Positions 16,798 through 24,631 of a DNA stretch of 64,000 bases are shown in pieces; the stretch's first letter is position 1; each line of letters begins with the position of its first letter. The notes beneath the pieces are model-generated. The model saw only the letters and a list, made by a program, of their open reading frames with translations. It was not told where the DNA came from and searched no databases. Source of the stretch: Janthinobacterium lividum PAMC 25724 (GTDB lineage: Bacteria > Pseudomonadota > Gammaproteobacteria > Burkholderiales > Burkholderiaceae_D); the NCBI GenBank assembly GCA_000242815.2, contig AHHB01000021.1, positions 62,001 to 126,000 of the forward strand, read 5' to 3'. Made by a program: the position numbers and the translations under genes.

Positions 16798-18958
16798 GAC
16801 GGTCTCCGGCGCCAGGCGCCATGTTGTCGAGTAATGAGGTGTAGATCGAATGCAGGTCGACCAAGGCCGTGTGCAGGCGCAGGTCTTGCTCCTGTTGGTG
16901 TTCGGCTGTGGCAGCGGCGTCGGCCGCCGTGTCCTTTTGCGCCGCACGCACCACGGCGCCTGCCTGCAAGGTGGCAGCCAGTGCCCCCTGCAGTTGCGCT
17001 GCGCCACGCGTGTGCAGCCAGGCGGCGATGCTGTCCACGCAGCGTTGCAGCGCGTCGCGCGCGCGGCTGTTGGCGCAGGCGCTGGCGATCAGTTCGCGCA
17101 GGTCGATCACCGAGTGGCCGATTTCCAGCAGGGTCAAAGCCTGGCGCACGATGGCGCGCGTGGCCTCGCCCGGCGCCGGCCCGGCCGCCGCGTTGAGCTG
17201 GCTGAGCAGATCGCGCACGCGGTTGTCGAAGCGGTGTTTCACGCGGTGCGCAGGTGCCGTGCACGCCTGCAGCGCTTCGCGCCACAGGGCTGGACCGACA
17301 TGGTCCTTGTGGCCCATGGTGTGCTCGGGCAGCAGCACGGCGAACACGAGGGCGGCCAGCATCAGGCCGACGATCAGCGCCATGCCCGTGTTCAGGAACG
17401 CCGCACCATCGATATGCATCAGGTTGCTCGGCGCCATCTGCGTGATGAAGGTCGACATGCCCAGGCCCACCCCCAGCTTGGCAGGATTGGTCATCAGGTA
17501 CAGGCCCACGGCCAGGAAGGGCGCAAAACTGAGCACCAACATGGGGAAGCCGTCGCCATGCACCAGCACGCAATACACGCACACGAGCGACAGCGGCAGG
17601 GCGATCAGGAAGCCCGCCAGCACTTGGCGTATCATCATGATGGGGCGCGGCGAGGACGAGGCCAGAGCGCAGAACACGGCTGCCATCAGCATCGCCGTGC
17701 TGGCATACGGCCAGGCCAGGAAGTAGGCGCCCAGCGCCAGCAGAGCCAGGCTGATGCCGGCGCGCGCGCCACTGGCGATGACCAGCGCGGGCGGCGTCTT
17801 CGGCGCATACGCCTGAGGCGTGCTCAGGTTCAGCGGCGTATCGTGCGCCAGGCTGGAATACACTTCGTGAAAGCGGCTCATGTCGCGCGTGTAGCGTTCC
17901 AGCAGTTCGCACATCGTGTCGAAGTCGATACGCTGCGCATGCACGATGCCGGTCGCGTCGATGTCCGCGCGCGCCAGCGCCAGCGCCGCTCGCAAATGGC
18001 GCTGCATGGTGTCGAGCGAGCCTTGCGAGGGCGTTGCCTGCAGCGCTTCGGCGACGATGGCGTACAGCGGCGCGCAGGCTTGCAGCACCTGTGTCTCGCC
18101 GTCGCGCTGCAGGCGTTCGAACAGGCGGTGGAAGGTATAGAAAGTGGTCAGCGCCGTCATGAAGGTGGCGTTGAAGGCGTGCAGCTTGCGGTTTTGCGCG
18201 CGCGCGTGGCCCACGGCGCTGCTCACTTCGAATAGGGCGGCCGAGCGGCCCAGTTCCAGCGCCGCGACGTCGGCGGCAAACTGCAGGTGCGTCAATTCCA
18301 CCTGCGCCGGCGTGAGCTTTTGCTGCAGCACGTCCTGGCAAAAAGCAAGCAATTTGCGATAGCGCGCCTGCACCGTGCGCATCACTTGCGTGCCTTGGTG
18401 GCGCGGCAGCAGCACGCTCGAGACGACGGCCGAGCAGATGATGCCCAGGCCCACTTCAGCCACGCGCGTGACGGCCAGCGAAAATACCTGCAGCGGCTGC
18501 TCGATGGCGGGCAGGACGATCATGCAGGCGGTGTAGCCGGCCAGTACATACACATACGACTGGGCGTTGCGGTGCAGGGCCGAGCCACTCGTGCACAGGC
18601 CCACCCACAGGGCCAGGCCGGCCAACAGCAGCACCGGCTGCTGCGGGAACAGGCCGATCAGAGTCAGCGCGGCCGTGCATCCGAGCACAGTGCCACACAA
18701 ACGGTAAAAGCTTTTTTCCAGCACCATGCCGCTGCTGGGCAGGGCCAGGATGATGGTGGTGGTCATCGCCGTGCTGGGCGAATCGAGTCCCAGCCGGTAG
18801 GCCAGCCACAGGGCGCAGAACGCGGCGATCAGGGTCTTGAGCACGTAGATCCAGCGTTCGCCTTCCGTCGTGCGCCAGTCTTGCAGCGCCAGCGCCAGCC
18901 AGCGGGCCGCCCGGCTCAAGGGGCCTGGCGTGAATGTTGTTGCTGTCGCTGGCGTCAT
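16787..18958 (-). CDS. FUSC-family inner-membrane efflux pump
   Basis: A 723-residue fusaric-acid-resistance/AaeB-like transporter. It shows the duplicated plan: a hydrophobic N-terminal block of about five to six helices (TLIAAFCALWLAYRLGL to about residue 180), a long soluble middle, a second hydrophobic block from about residue 370 (ISLALLALGAYFLAWPYAST) and a soluble C-terminus. Family members export aromatic carboxylic acids such as fusaric or p-hydroxybenzoic acid. The Met at 18958 is chosen since upstream codons show no family signal. It lies 10 bp after the MarR gene. An adaptor, DUF1656 and outer-membrane factor complete the tripartite system. Confidence 0.92.
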   Translation of the reverse strand: MTPATATTFTPGPLSRAARWLALALQDWRTTEGERWIYVLKTLIAAFCALWLAYRLGLDSPSTAMTTTIILALPSSGMVLEKSFYRLCGTVLGCTAALTLIGLFPQQPVLLLAGLALWVGLCTSGSALHRNAQSYVYVLAGYTACMIVLPAIEQPLQVFSLAVTRVAEVGLGIICSAVVSSVLLPRHQGTQVMRTVQARYRKLLAFCQDVLQQKLTPAQVELTHLQFAADVAALELGRSAALFEVSSAVGHARAQNRKLHAFNATFMTALTTFYTFHRLFERLQRDGETQVLQACAPLYAIVAEALQATPSQGSLDTMQRHLRAALALARADIDATGIVHAQRIDFDTMCELLERYTRDMSRFHEVYSSLAHDTPLNLSTPQAYAPKTPPALVIASGARAGISLALLALGAYFLAWPYASTAMLMAAVFCALASSSPRPIMMIRQVLAGFLIALPLSLVCVYCVLVHGDGFPMLVLSFAPFLAVGLYLMTNPAKLGVGLGMSTFITQMAPSNLMHIDGAAFLNTGMALIVGLMLAALVFAVLLPEHTMGHKDHVGPALWREALQACTAPAHRVKHRFDNRVRDLLSQLNAAAGPAPGEATRAIVRQALTLLEIGHSVIDLRELIASACANSRARDALQRCVDSIAAWLHTRGAAQLQGALAATLQAGAVVRAAQKDTAADAAATAEHQQEQDLRLHTALVDLHSIYTSLLDNMAPGAGDRHDA

Positions 18959-18968
18959 CGATAGGCGA

Positions 18969-19475
18969 TCAGTTCTGCTTGTTGAGATTGTTGAGGTTGC
19001 GCAACTGGCGCAGGTACAGCTTGTCGAGCACTTGCAGCTCTTCATCCGTGAAGCCTTGGTACAGGGCAGAGGTTTCCTGGTACACGTCGGGCAGTGCCGT
19101 TTCGATCAGCGCGCGGCCCTTGTCGGTCAGCGAAATCATTACCGAGCGGCGGTCGCCGGGGCGCGTGCCGCGGTGGATCAAGCCGCGCGTTTCCAAGTCG
19201 TTGCACACGCGCGTCAGATTGGCCGGCTTTTCATGGCAAGCCATGCCCAGGGTGCAGGCGTTCGAGGTTTCCTCGTCCGTGCCGTACAGCACGGCCAGCA
19301 CCATGTAGCTGGCATCGACTAAGTCGTGCTTCTTTAACGCGGCATTGGTCAAGTCTCTCATGCCTTTTTGAATGTGGTACGTCATGCGCAACAGGCGCAT
19401 CAGTTCCATGGGGAAACCTGGCATGCGCGTGCGGATGTTTTGCAGCCGCTTGGAGGTGGCGTCAAAAGCGGTCAT
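18969..19475 (-). CDS. MarR-family regulator of the efflux operon
   Basis: A 168-residue winged-helix regulator. The recognition region is ACHEKPANLTRVCNDLETRG followed by the wing RGTRPGDRRSVMISLTDKGR, a clear MarR signature, and the C-terminal helix (LRQLRNLNNLNKQN) would serve dimerisation. AAGGA precedes the ATG. It is embedded between the outer-membrane factor and the FUSC pump, so it probably represses the operon until an aromatic acid binds (inference from family and location). Confidence 0.92.
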   Translation of the reverse strand: MTAFDATSKRLQNIRTRMPGFPMELMRLLRMTYHIQKGMRDLTNAALKKHDLVDASYMVLAVLYGTDEETSNACTLGMACHEKPANLTRVCNDLETRGLIHRGTRPGDRRSVMISLTDKGRALIETALPDVYQETSALYQGFTDEELQVLDKLYLRQLRNLNNLNKQN

Positions 19476-19548
19476 GTCCTATTCCTTCATGTGTGAATAA
19501 AGTCCCGATTGTATCTTGTTGAGCCATGGCAATGCCAGGATTGCAAGT

Positions 19549-20961
19549 TTAGATTCCGCCCCCCAGTGCATTCATCAAGGAAACGTAGAGATCGAGCTCG
19601 CGCGCCCCATTTCGCGCCCGCTGCTGTTCTTCCGCCAGCAGCGCCACTTGCGCGTTGAGCATGTTAATGGCGTCGCTCATGCCCGCCTTGTAAGTCTTTT
19701 CCGCCATGTCGCGCGCACGCTGCGCCGTGCTCAGCGCCTGCAGCGTCAATTGCTGCTGTTTTTCCAGCGATTGCGCCTCGGTGACGGCATTCGCCACCTC
19801 TGACATGGCGTTGATGACGCTGGCGTTGTATTGCTCCACGGCAGCGTCGTAGATGGCTGTCTGGCTACCCAGTTGGGCGCGCAGGCGGGCGCCGGCAAAG
19901 ATGGGCAGGCTTAGCGCAGGGCTGGCGCCGCGGATCTCCGAGTTGGTGTCAAGAAAGTGGCTGAAGCCGAAGGCTTGGAAGCCGGCAAAGGCTACCAGGT
20001 TGACGTTCGGGTAAAACTCGGCCTTGGCCGCATTGATGCGCTGCGCCGCCGCTTCCACGCGCCAGCGCTGGGCGGCGATATCGGGCCGGCGGCCGATCAG
20101 GTCGGCCGGCAGGGCGGCCGGGATGGCCAGTGGCTGGTCCAGGCGCAGCACGGGACGCGTGAGCGCCGCACCGGCGCCCGGGCCCTTGCCCGTCAGGGCC
20201 GCCAGCTGGTTGCGCAGCAGGGCCAGCGACTCGGCCGATTGCTCCAGTTGGCGGCGTCCCGCCGGCAAGGTGGTTTCGATTTGCGCTACGTCAATATCGG
20301 TGCCGATGCCGGCCGCCTTGCGCTGGCGCGTGATGTCGAGGATGCGCGCGCGCTGCGCCAGGCTGCGTTCGATCACGTCCTGCAGCTGGAATGCATACGC
20401 GAGCTCGATGTAGGTGCGCAGCAACGCCGTTTCCAGGGCCAGACGGGCCATCTGCGATTCGGCCGAGGCCATCTGCACGTCGCCCAGGGCGGCGGACAGG
20501 GCGGCGCGGTTGCGGCCCCACAGGTCCAGGTCGTACGCGGCGGTGACGCTGGCCTGGTTGCGCCAGGCGTAGTTGCCGGCCAGCGGCGCCGGGGTGCTGC
20601 CGTGCTGCGAATACAGCTCGCGGTTGAGGGAGACGGTCGCATCGGCTTGCGGACGGGTCTTGTCTTCCAACGCGCCTGCCAGCGCCTCGGCCTGGCGCAC
20701 GCGCGCCTGGGCGCCGCGCAGGGTGGGGCTGTCCGCCAGCGCCTGCTCGATCAAACGGTTCAATTGGGGGTCGTGCAAGTCTTGCCACCATTGCGTGCGT
20801 GGCCACTGTATGGCGGCAATGGCAGCGGCCTGCATGGCTTTGCTCGCTTGCAGCTTGTTGGCGTCGAGCATGGCTGATTGCGGTGCGATATGAGCCATGT
20901 CGGCGCAAGCGCTCAAGACAAGGATCAGGCTGGCGGCAAGCAAACGGCGGTGCAGGGACAT
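19549..20961 (-). CDS. NodT-family outer-membrane efflux lipoprotein
   Basis: A 470-residue TolC-like channel subunit. The leader ends in a lipobox (LILVLSACAD), so the protein is acylated at Cys. It has the duplicated outer-membrane-factor helices and strands (SVTAAYDLDLWGRNRAALSA, ALPADLIGRRPDIAAQRWRV). The motif LWGR and the LIGRRPDI hallmark identify the NodT subfamily. CGGAG precedes the ATG. It is the first gene of the minus-strand efflux operon, 73 bp before the MarR gene; its promoter should lie in the 150 bp between 20962 and the DUF4148 gene. Confidence 0.92.
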   Translation of the reverse strand: MSLHRRLLAASLILVLSACADMAHIAPQSAMLDANKLQASKAMQAAAIAAIQWPRTQWWQDLHDPQLNRLIEQALADSPTLRGAQARVRQAEALAGALEDKTRPQADATVSLNRELYSQHGSTPAPLAGNYAWRNQASVTAAYDLDLWGRNRAALSAALGDVQMASAESQMARLALETALLRTYIELAYAFQLQDVIERSLAQRARILDITRQRKAAGIGTDIDVAQIETTLPAGRRQLEQSAESLALLRNQLAALTGKGPGAGAALTRPVLRLDQPLAIPAALPADLIGRRPDIAAQRWRVEAAAQRINAAKAEFYPNVNLVAFAGFQAFGFSHFLDTNSEIRGASPALSLPIFAGARLRAQLGSQTAIYDAAVEQYNASVINAMSEVANAVTEAQSLEKQQQLTLQALSTAQRARDMAEKTYKAGMSDAINMLNAQVALLAEEQQRARNGARELDLYVSLMNALGGGI

Positions 20962-21113
20962 GCAGGAACTCCGGGGTGGCTAAGTGTAGGGGGTGTTGCT
21001 GGCAGCATCACGGCTCGCTGCGGTGAGCGCCGGGAGTGGCCCGGCCGGGGCAGGCTCGAGTGCTGCGCCACAACTGAGTGCTTACTGACGCAACACGGAT
21101 GCTGGCTGGTTTC

Positions 21114-21428
21114 TTATTTCACGACGTGCTTGGTCGTTTGCGCTACATCAAAGTCCGCTTCCGTTTGTGCGATCAGGCCAGCCTTGCGGGCGGCGTAGAA
21201 CTCGGCCATGACTTGCTCGCGCGTCACTTTGCTGGCGGCGGCGACCGGCGTTTTCGGGTAGTCGACTTCGCTGCTGGCGATTTCGCCGGCATTGCGGGCG
21301 CGGATGTATTCGGCCGTGACCTGCTCGCGCGTGAGTTGCTCGCTGGCGGCTGGCGCGGCGCTTTGGGCGAAAGCCGAGGTAGCGGTGGTGATGGCAAACA
21401 ATGCTGTGATGAGTGATTTGGCTTGCAT
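21114..21428 (-). CDS. DUF4148-family exported protein
   Basis: A 104-residue protein with a signal peptide ending near TSAFAQS. The mature part is two copies of one motif: LTREQVTAEYIRARNAGEIA and VTREQVMAEFYAARKAGLIA, each followed by an acidic stretch. This is the DUF4148 layout, common and usually multicopy in Burkholderiales, of unknown function. GGAG lies 9 bp before the ATG, so the longer frame to 21629 is not used. Confidence 0.85.
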   Translation of the reverse strand: MQAKSLITALFAITTATSAFAQSAAPAASEQLTREQVTAEYIRARNAGEIASSEVDYPKTPVAAASKVTREQVMAEFYAARKAGLIAQTEADFDVAQTTKHVVK

Positions 21429-21713
21429 GATGAAACTCCAATATGTGCATGATGGCTGGGTGCATGGGCCGGTTCGCCACGGACCGGTCGCTTCGGTGGC
21501 AAGGTGCTGGTGGGCGCCGTGCCGCCGATGAAGCAGTTTCTGGATGAGAAGATGCTTACTTAAGTTAACTATAGCAATGAATATTACATTTGTGAAGTAA
21601 TTGATGAAAATAGTGCTGCGGTGCCGCATTTCCGCCGGGAAAAATGCCGTGCAGGCGTGCGCCGCTGGCCAGGTCAGGGGAGTAAGCTCATTTTTTATTA
21701 ATGGGAGGCAGCC

Positions 21714-22043
21714 ATGAGCAGCAGTTCACTCGATCCGGATAATTTGCCCGTCACCTCTGACCGCGTATTGGGCAGCGGCCATGGCAAGGGCGCGCTGGGG
21801 CCCAGCGACAGTTCCGACAGCGGCAGCGACATGCAGGGCGTGCCCGGCCAGGATGCGGAAGAACTCGACAGCGACAGCGATGCGGCCGGCACCGGCGAAC
21901 GGGCCGGCGTGGAGCCGCATAACGCGGCGCCCGATGGCGGCGACATCGATGTCGATCATGTCGAGCGCCTGGCGCCCGTCACCCCGGCAGAGCAAGCCGA
22001 GGATGAAGCGCGCGCTGCTCCGGTGCCGCTGCCACGTCGCTGA
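21714..22043 (+). CDS. Acidic, probably disordered small protein
   Basis: 109 residues very rich in Asp, Ser, Gly, Ala and Pro (DSSDSGSDMQG, DAEELDSDSDAAGTG) with hardly any hydrophobic core, so it is likely intrinsically disordered. GGGAGG ends 5 bp before ATG 21714, one of the best ribosome sites in the window, which argues that it is really translated. No domain or signal peptide is recognised, and function is unknown. Confidence 0.65.
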   Translation: MSSSSLDPDNLPVTSDRVLGSGHGKGALGPSDSSDSGSDMQGVPGQDAEELDSDSDAAGTGERAGVEPHNAAPDGGDIDVDHVERLAPVTPAEQAEDEARAAPVPLPRR

Positions 22044-22179
22044 TGCCGGCGGTGGCGCATGGCCGCCACGAATTGCTGTCTCTGCTGCGCCATCAGCGTA
22101 AAATGCGGCCAAGGCGGTGTGCGCGCCGCCATGGCCAGTCGGCCGACACACGATAGGATGTCAGAGGATGCAAACGCAG

Positions 22180-22485
22180 ATGTCGCAAGAGAAAGAAAAA
22201 GACTTGATGTTGATGTACCGCGAGACGCGGCCACGCGAGTTCTTTGGCGAAAAAAGTAACACGAATCACTTGGCCTGGAGTTTGCTGGTGGTGTTGCTGG
22301 CGCTGGTATTGTGGTTGGTCTTGGCCCTAGCAGCAGCAGAAAATCAGCGCTATGCGCTGGCTACGAACGCGTGCCAGGATCACGTGTTCCCTGCAGAAAT
22401 CGACATGTCTTGCCTCAAGCAGGTCAAGTCGCGCGATCACTGGTGGCAGCATGTAGGACATGCGCTGTTACGCATGGGGGCCTGA
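22180..22485 (+). CDS. Small single-pass membrane protein with a conserved Cys pair (paralogue 2)
   Basis: About 101 residues: a charged cytoplasmic N-terminus (SQEKEKDLMLMYRETRPREF), one transmembrane helix (LLVVLLALVLWLVLALA) and a short outer part with Cys-X12-Cys and the ending VKSRDHWWQHVGHALLRMG. The outer part is clearly related to the 74-residue product downstream of dsbA at 15296, but this copy has an additional 30-residue cytoplasmic tail. AGAGG lies 9 bp before ATG 22180; a Met four codons earlier (22168) is possible. Family and function unknown. Confidence 0.72.
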   Translation: MSQEKEKDLMLMYRETRPREFFGEKSNTNHLAWSLLVVLLALVLWLVLALAAAENQRYALATNACQDHVFPAEIDMSCLKQVKSRDHWWQHVGHALLRMGA

Positions 22486-22557
22486 GCCTAGCGCAAGCTG
22501 GCTGAACGACCTGGCTTGAGCCTGCGGCGGCGAGGGCCGCTGCGGTGACAGGGCGCA

Positions 22558-22703
22558 GGAACTGCTGGAACTGCTGGCACTGCTGCCACTGCTGCCACGG
22601 CCCTTGTCGCCGCCGTATATGTCGTATATGTCGTAGATGTCGTATATATCGTATATATCGTATATATCGTATATATTGTATATGTCGTACATGCTGTACA
22701 TGC
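22558..22703. repeat. Two adjoining 9-bp tandem repeat arrays
   Basis: 22558-22593 holds four copies of a 9-mer of the type GGAACTGCT, and 22614-22703 holds ten copies of a 9-mer of the type CGTATATGT / CGTATATAT. The second is very AT-rich for this genome. They lie just downstream (minus-strand sense) of the aldo/keto reductase remnant and could be read through as Tyr/Thr/Ile repeats, but no real gene is supported. Confidence 0.9.
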
Positions 22704-22726
22704 CCGACACTGCCCGCGATGGACCT

Positions 22727-22992
22727 TCCCAAAGGTGAATGTGGCCTTCCCGCGCCTGCACGTCGATGGCCGCCAAGTCCAAGGCTCTACACGCCAACTG
22801 CTGCAGCGCGGCCACGCTTTTGCGGATTTGCGCACCGTTGATGGCACCGGCCAGCGTCGAGATGACGCGTGGATCGCGCAGTACTCAGGCCAGCGCCATC
22901 TGCGTTAGAGTCTGCCCCCGCTGTGCAGCGATCTGCTTCAGTGCGCGCACGCGGGCCAGGTTTTCCGCGCCCATCCTGCGGCACGCGCCTTA
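22727..22992 (-). pseudogene. Aldo/keto reductase (YghZ/Gpr-like) C-terminal remnant
   Basis: Reading the minus strand from about 22992 gives NLARVRALKQIAAQRGQTLT, then QMALA, a TGA at 22887-22885, then VLRDPRVISTLAGAINGAQI and EGHIHLWE. This matches the C-terminal 85 residues of L-glyceraldehyde 3-phosphate reductase-type aldo/keto reductases, where the stop replaces the usual Trp (TGG to TGA) of the MALAWVLRDPRV motif. The first 240 or so residues are absent. The fragment is bounded on both sides by short tandem repeats, suggesting decay and rearrangement. Confidence 0.8.
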
Positions 22993-23000
22993 CAATACAT

Positions 23001-23042
23001 GATAGGCGATAGGCTATAGGCGATAGGCGATAGGCGATAGGC
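23001..23042. repeat. Six-copy 7-bp tandem repeat
   Basis: Six copies of GATAGGC (the third is TATAGGC) end 26 bp before the CYTH-CHAD start codon, immediately upstream of its ribosome site. Copy-number change here could alter spacing of regulatory sites for that gene. Confidence 0.9.
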
Positions 23043-23068
23043 GCTGACGAATCTCACAAGGAGTGGGC

Positions 23069-24631
23069 ATGGAAATCGAATTGAAATTGTTGCTGGCGCC
23101 GCAAGACGCGCCGCGCCTGCGCGCGCACCCCCTGCTGGCGCAGTCTGCGCAAGGCGAGCCGCAGGTGCTGCAGATGCACGATATCTATGTCGATACGCCC
23201 GATTTGCAGCTGTGTCGCCACCAGGCGGGCTTGCGCGTGCGCCAGGTGGATGGGCGCTGGGTGCAAACCTTGAAGGCGGGCGGCCATGTCAGCGGCGGCT
23301 TGCACAGCCGCCATGAATGGGAAAGCGAGGTGGCGGGACCGCAACCGGACCTCGCCGCGCTCGACTTGCTCATCGGTCGCAAGCAGCCCATCCGCGCGCT
23401 GCTGCGCCAGGATGCCATCCGCGATGCCTTGCAGCCGGTGTTTACCACGCGCATCGAGCGCACCGTATGGCAGTTGCGCACGGCGCAGGGCGAGCAGATC
23501 GAGTGCGTGCTGGACCAGGGGGTGATTGAAAGCGCTGCGGACGCTGCCGATGGTGCCCTACGTAGCGTGGCCGTCAGCGAGATCGAGCTGGAATTGAAGC
23601 AGGGGCAGGCCGCCAGCCTGTTCGGCGTGGCGCTGGCCCTGCTGCACGACGTGCCGCTGCAGCTGGGCCACATGAGCAAGGCGGAGCGCGGTTACCGCCT
23701 CGCAGCGCCACAGCCCCTGCGCGCCGTCAAGGCGCAAGCCCTGGCGCTGCATGCGGCGATGTCGGTGGAGCAGGTGTTCCTGGCTATCGCCAGCAATTGC
23801 CTGGAGCAGGTCAGCAGCAACCAGGATGGCGTGGCAGCGGGCGAGGACGTGGAAAGCGTGCACCAGATGCGCGTAGGTTTGCGCCGTTTGCGCTCGGCGC
23901 TCGGGATGTTCAAGTCCCTGCTGGCGCTGCCGCAGGCCTTGACGCGCGAACTCGACTGGTTGGGTGAGGTGCTCGGTGAGGCGCGCGACTGGGATGTACT
24001 CGCTGGCGTTACCCTGGCGCAGCTCGATGGCGAGGCAGCTGCGGACGCGGCTGTGCTGGTAGCGGCGGCGCAGGCGCAGGCACGCCTGAAGCACGTGCAA
24101 GCGGCCCAGGCCGTCACCTCGGCGCGCTATACGGCTTGCATGCTGGGCTTGCAGCGCTGGCTGCAGGCGCGGGCCTGGCGCGACAGTTGTTCAGTGCGTC
24201 AAGTGGTGCGTCTCGACGCGCATAGCTGCCCATTTGTCCGTGCTACCGTGCGCAAGGATCAGCGCCGACTGTTAAAGCGGGGAAAAGACTTGCCGCAGTT
24301 GGCGCCGCCGGCGCGTCACCGGGTGCGCATCGCGGCCAAGAAAGCGCGCTATGCCACTGAATTTTTTGCATCCTTGTATGACGCCGGGCAAGTCAGGCGC
24401 TACGTGAAGCGACTGTCCGCCTTGCAGGACGAACTGGGCTGGCGCAACGATAGCGCTGTGGCGGACGCCTTGCTACGCGCGCTGGCCGAAATGCAGCCTG
24501 ATCTGCTATCGCAGGCGGCCTATGTGCGCGGCTTCCTGGCGGCGCAATTGCAGGGCGGTGCAGGCAAGGCGCTGGCGCGGCCATGGCGACGCTACGCGCA
24601 CGCCCCTTTGCCGTCGAAGGACAAGGCCTGA
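23069..24631 (+). CDS. CYTH-CHAD domain protein (inorganic triphosphatase-like)
   Basis: 520 residues. The N-terminal CYTH domain (residues 1-200) starts with the hallmark EIELKLLL and has the basic and acidic tunnel residues (GLRVRQVDGRWVQTLKAG, SEIELELKQG) that hydrolyse triphosphate or related substrates with metal. The C-terminal CHAD domain (about 230-510) shows VHQMRVGLRRLRSALGMFK and HRVRIAAKKARYATEFF, conserved-histidine helices that bind polyphosphate. The E. coli relative is YgiF. AAGGAG lies 7 bp before ATG 23069. The 3' end overlaps the convergent GGDEF-EAL gene by 40 bp. Confidence 0.9.
   Translation: MEIELKLLLAPQDAPRLRAHPLLAQSAQGEPQVLQMHDIYVDTPDLQLCRHQAGLRVRQVDGRWVQTLKAGGHVSGGLHSRHEWESEVAGPQPDLAALDLLIGRKQPIRALLRQDAIRDALQPVFTTRIERTVWQLRTAQGEQIECVLDQGVIESAADAADGALRSVAVSEIELELKQGQAASLFGVALALLHDVPLQLGHMSKAERGYRLAAPQPLRAVKAQALALHAAMSVEQVFLAIASNCLEQVSSNQDGVAAGEDVESVHQMRVGLRRLRSALGMFKSLLALPQALTRELDWLGEVLGEARDWDVLAGVTLAQLDGEAAADAAVLVAAAQAQARLKHVQAAQAVTSARYTACMLGLQRWLQARAWRDSCSVRQVVRLDAHSCPFVRATVRKDQRRLLKRGKDLPQLAPPARHRVRIAAKKARYATEFFASLYDAGQVRRYVKRLSALQDELGWRNDSAVADALLRALAEMQPDLLSQAAYVRGFLAAQLQGGAGKALARPWRRYAHAPLPSKDKA

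Noticed and set aside
22468-22815. Minus-strand ORF with Tyr-Ile/Tyr-Asp repeats
   Set aside because: It only reads through the 9-bp microsatellite after the reductase remnant; the repeat residues reflect DNA slippage, not a protein.
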